This document shows positions 6,155 through 8,741 of a stretch of DNA of 8,741 nt, in pieces; the first letter of the stretch is position 1, and the number at the start of each line of letters is the position of its first letter. Below the pieces are notes generated by a model, which was not told the DNA's origin, did no database searches, and was given only the letters and a program-made list of their open reading frames with translations. Location of the stretch: contig JAITON010000149.1 in the NCBI GenBank assembly GCA_031289935.1, positions 1-8,741 on the forward strand, given 5' to 3'. The DNA comes from Treponema sp. (GTDB taxonomy: Bacteria > Spirochaetota > Spirochaetia > Treponematales > Breznakiellaceae). A program made the position numbers and the translations under genes.

Positions 6155-7522
6155 ATGAAGAAGGCAGTTGCCGGTATCCTGCTCCTCCTGTTCACGGCCT
6201 TCCCGCTTTTTGCCCAGAGCGGCAGATCCCCGGCGGCCATGGACGTGATTCTGGTACTGGATACGTCTTCCAGCATGAGCGCGTACTACCGGCAGGTTCG
6301 GGACTATATTACCGGCCCTTTTTTACGGGAAAACCTCCGGCTGGGGGATACCTTCCACTTGATTTCCTTCGGCGCCTCTGCCCAGATTGAGATTTCCCGG
6401 CGGGTCCGTGAATACGGGGACCTGGAAACCATCATCGGGCGGCTCTTTCTGATGATCCCCCTGGAACCCTATTCGGATATTGCCACAGCCATGGATTACA
6501 CGGAAAAGTATGTGGCGGGCCTCCCCCCGGACCGTCCCAAGCGGGTAATCCTGCTGAGCGACGGCATCCAGAACCCGGCCCCCGGGGGAAGGTCCCTGGA
6601 CGCAGCCTCCCTAAGGAGCCGCCTTGATGAGACCGCTGCCCGGTTAAGCAGGGCCGGGGCGGAGTTTCGTTATACGAGTATTCCCCTGGCAGTAACGCCG
6701 CAAAAACCAGCCCCGGTGGCCGCCCCGGCAGCGCCTCCCCCGGAACCGTCCCCGGAGCCCCCCGTAGTAGCCGCCGAAGGAACCGGGACCCCGGAAGAGC
6801 CACCGGCGCCCAGCCCGGAACCGCCGCCCGAGACCGCGCCACCGCAGCTCTCCGAGCCGCCCATGCCCCTGCCTCCACCCCAGAGACCGCTCCCGGCAGC
6901 GCCTCCTCCGGAGCCTCCCGTAGTAGTCGCCGAAGGAACCGGGACCCTGGAAGAGCCACCGGTAAGCCTGCCGGGGCTTCCTTCCCCAGTACCGGGGTTT
7001 CCCCCCCCGGTAGGGCCGCTGCTGCCTGCGGCGGGGATTCTGCTCCTGGCCGCAGGCGGCCTACTGGCCCTCCGCCTGGGTATCGGGAGGCTCTACGGGG
7101 CGCCACAACGGGCCCTGGCAGACGCACTCCGGCGGACCGTGCCCGGAGCCGCGCCCATGCCCATGCTCTCCCTCTTTGTGGAGGACCAAAACAGCAACAC
7201 GGGCCTGCGGAACATCCACGCCCTCAAGGCCGGGAAGGCCTATACCCTGGGAGGCGGCGATTCGGATTTTCTCATTTTCCTCGCGCCCCTGCCACGGGCC
7301 ATCGGGGAGATTCGGTTTAACGGGAGCCGCTGCGACTTTATCCCCCGGAAGGCCCGGTATTTCCCGGACCTGGACGCCGGGGGGCTCGCCGGATGCACCG
7401 GCAAGACCATCAGGGTGATTTCCGATAAACGCTACGAGATCAATTTCCGGCTCGACTGGTACTCTAACCCCGCCCCCAGCCTGCCGGAACTGGTCCATGC
7501 CATCAGAATCCCCGGAAAATAG
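6155..7522 (+). CDS. exported VWA-domain protein with proline-rich stalk, membrane anchor and FHA-like tail
   Basis: I start this gene at the second ATG (6155), which has AAGG 10 bases upstream and gives MKKAVAGILLLLFTAFPLFA, a Sec signal peptide; the ATG at 6146 would add three residues. The protein has 455 residues. Residues about 29-180 are a von Willebrand A domain with a metal-ion site: DTSSS (36-40, the DxSxS motif), Ser107 in PYSDIATAM where Thr is usual, and Asp136 in LLSDG. Residues about 181-290 are a proline/glutamate-rich stalk with an internal duplication. Residues about 290-310 are one hydrophobic segment (AAGILLLAAGGLLALRLGIG). The last 130 residues are beta-rich; KAYTLGGGDSDFLIFL recalls the start of an FHA domain, but the conserved Arg/Ser/His phosphothreonine-binding set is not evident. 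With the signal cleaved, the VWA part would be periplasmic and the tail cytoplasmic. It lies 22 bases after greA and is probably in the same operon. Role unknown; VWA domains usually bind protein partners. Confidence 0.85.
   Translation: MKKAVAGILLLLFTAFPLFAQSGRSPAAMDVILVLDTSSSMSAYYRQVRDYITGPFLRENLRLGDTFHLISFGASAQIEISRRVREYGDLETIIGRLFLMIPLEPYSDIATAMDYTEKYVAGLPPDRPKRVILLSDGIQNPAPGGRSLDAASLRSRLDETAARLSRAGAEFRYTSIPLAVTPQKPAPVAAPAAPPPEPSPEPPVVAAEGTGTPEEPPAPSPEPPPETAPPQLSEPPMPLPPPQRPLPAAPPPEPPVVVAEGTGTLEEPPVSLPGLPSPVPGFPPPVGPLLPAAGILLLAAGGLLALRLGIGRLYGAPQRALADALRRTVPGAAPMPMLSLFVEDQNSNTGLRNIHALKAGKAYTLGGGDSDFLIFLAPLPRAIGEIRFNGSRCDFIPRKARYFPDLDAGGLAGCTGKTIRVISDKRYEINFRLDWYSNPAPSLPELVHAIRIPGK
6761..6806 (+). 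repeat. direct repeat copy 1 in the VWA stalk
   Basis: This 46-base segment, coding for the PVVAAEGTGTPEEPP part of the stalk, recurs at 6917-6962 with two mismatches (GCC to GTC, CCG to CTG; both change the amino acid). Copies are 156 bases (52 codons) apart, so the frame is preserved. Flanking PAAPPPEP coding sequence is also shared, with a short in-frame gap. Confidence 0.9.
6917..6962 (+). repeat. direct repeat copy 2 in the VWA stalk
   Basis: Second copy of the 46-base unit, coding for PVVVAEGTGTLEEPP. It points to a recent in-frame tandem duplication lengthening the stalk between the VWA domain and the membrane segment. Confidence 0.9.
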
Positions 7523-7538
7523 CCCCTTCAACGCTTTC

Positions 7539-8741
7539 CTAGGAAACTCCCAGCTTTTCCAGGGTCGCCTGGGCCTTAGGCGCCAGGCTGCCGTTCTTGG
7601 GGTCCGTCAGGGTGCGCACCGCTTCTATCAGGGACATGAAACGGTTGTTGGCCACCATATCCAGCGCGTAAGATTTCTCCACCACATTGCCCCCGGCCAG
7701 GAGACGGCCTGCCAGGGCCTCCATCTCGGGGGAGACCAGGGTACTGGCCGCCTTAAGCAGCCCGTTGTAAAGATTCGTGAGGTTCGATGTCTTGGCCCAT
7801 TCCAGTTCGGCAATCAGCTTCCCCGCATAGGGGGCGCCGCCGTCCAGGACAAGCATATCCGCCGCCAGTATCCTGATCCGTTCCGTGTTCTTCCGGTCCA
7901 GCAAGATGCGTTCCAGAATGGCCCGGGCCTCACCGGTGGCAATGGCTCCCAGGGCGCGGACGGCCTCTTCCCGGACTGCGGCCACTTCGTCGTGCTCCGC
8001 CCGGTAGCCCAGGTAGGGGACCGCTGCCGAAAGTTTCCGCTGGCCCGCAGCCTGGGCCGCCGCAATACGAGTACGGTAGTAGGCATCCCGGAATGCCTCC
8101 AGGATAGCATCGTCCACCGCCGGCCCGTTGAAGGGCCCCAGGGCGGCGACGGCAGCGGACCGCAGGTTGGGATTCGTGGAACTGAGCGCCGCCAGAACCG
8201 CCTCAAGGCCCCTTTCGTCGCCGATCCCGGCCAGGGCCTCCAGGGCGGCGGTACCAATCCCAAGCCCCACGCCGCTATCCGAGGCAATCTCCGCCAGGAA
8301 GAGCACCGCCCCGGGGTCCCGGACATCCCCCAGGGCCAGGAGAATCTCCCGCCGGGTTTCGTCCCCCGGATACCTGGTCTCGTAATAGTTTATAAGATAT
8401 ACGGCAATATCCGCCGCCGCTTCCCCGGCCAGGGCCCCCCCGATACGGCCCAGGGCCCGGATCGCCGCGTTCGTGAACCGGGCCTCCCCGGCATCAATAA
8501 GCGCCCTCAGAACCGGCGCCGCAGAGCCGGCCTTGAGCTTCCCCAGGTAGTCAATAGCCGCCAGTACCGTGGCCGTATCCTCCCGGTCCCATTCCTCCAG
8601 AGCCAGCAGAGCCCGTTCCTCCAGGCCCCCCTGCACACGGCTCCCGAAAAAGGAGAAAAGCCCCGTGAGAATCGCCCGGTTCCGGGTCTTTTGTGCCAGA
8701 GCGATAAGATCCCCCTCCAGACCGGCCAAACCCGCTTCCGC
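7539..8741 (-). CDS. HEAT-repeat protein (5' end beyond the right edge)
   Basis: The leftward frame is open from the window edge to the TAG at 7541-7539, giving at least 400 residues. A TTG at 8729 could be read as a start, but the frame continues upstream of it without a stop (AEAG) and no convincing ribosome site is visible, so the gene is most likely truncated by the window. The visible part is almost entirely alanine- and leucine-rich helix pairs of HEAT/PBS-lyase type. Examples, numbered from that TTG, are APVLRALIDAGEARFTNAAI (71-90), REILLALGDVRDPGAVLFLA (127-146), AALEALAGIGDERGLEAVLA (161-180) and VREEAVRALGAIATGEARAI (252-271). The C-terminal 100 residues are less regular but still helical. 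Such solenoids are protein-binding scaffolds. No catalytic residues, membrane segment or specific family can be seen. It converges with the VWA gene, with 16 bases between the stops. Confidence 0.85.
   Translation of the reverse strand, partial: AEAGLAGLEGDLIALAQKTRNRAILTGLFSFFGSRVQGGLEERALLALEEWDREDTATVLAAIDYLGKLKAGSAAPVLRALIDAGEARFTNAAIRALGRIGGALAGEAAADIAVYLINYYETRYPGDETRREILLALGDVRDPGAVLFLAEIASDSGVGLGIGTAALEALAGIGDERGLEAVLAALSSTNPNLRSAAVAALGPFNGPAVDDAILEAFRDAYYRTRIAAAQAAGQRKLSAAVPYLGYRAEHDEVAAVREEAVRALGAIATGEARAILERILLDRKNTERIRILAADMLVLDGGAPYAGKLIAELEWAKTSNLTNLYNGLLKAASTLVSPEMEALAGRLLAGGNVVEKSYALDMVANNRFMSLIEAVRTLTDPKNGSLAPKAQATLEKLGVS

Noticed and set aside
8727..8729. TTG as the true start of the HEAT-repeat gene
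   Set aside because: The frame is open upstream to the window edge and there is no convincing ribosome binding site in the 12 bases available, so truncation by the window is more likely.

Overview
The window is GC-rich, densely packed bacterial DNA. It most likely comes from a spirochaete of the Treponema/Spirochaeta type. The main clue is the 895-codon greA: a normal C-terminal GreA domain carried on about 740 residues of helical sequence. As I recall, very long GreA proteins of this kind are found in spirochaetes (Borrelia, Treponema) and chlamydiae. The abundance of TPR, HEAT and VWA scaffold proteins fits that group, but the species cannot be named from the sequence alone.

Layout. Positions 1-174 are an AT-richer intergenic stretch. 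It holds a plausible leftward promoter and perhaps the first codons of a gene that leaves the window. Positions 175-2401 are a tight leftward operon, rpe > TPR/membrane protein > dtd, in which each junction is a 4-base ATGA stop/start overlap. A 68-base divergent spacer follows (2402-2469). It contains a good sigma70-type promoter for rpe, placed so that the transcript would begin at or next to the rpe ATG. Positions 2470-7522 are a rightward three-gene cluster, TPR protein > long greA > VWA membrane protein, with gaps of 15 and 22 bases. A leftward HEAT-repeat gene (7539-8741) converges on it with 16 bases between the stops and is cut by the right edge.

How the genes may work together. rpe is a pentose-phosphate enzyme and dtd is a translation-quality enzyme. 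The TPR/TM protein between them is translationally coupled to both, but nothing in the sequence links it to them mechanistically. In the rightward cluster, a soluble TPR protein precedes a GreA whose catalytic tip (Asp777, Glu780) is intact and whose long N-terminal part holds repeat helices and a small beta-rich module. This suggests a Gre factor built into a larger protein-protein scaffold. The third gene encodes an exported VWA domain with a nearly canonical metal site, a duplicated proline-rich stalk, one membrane segment and a C-terminal beta-rich domain. No mobile element, CRISPR array, tRNA or rRNA was found. Most of the window is core-genome material; the unusual parts are the giant GreA with its two partners and the two candidate leaderless promoters.
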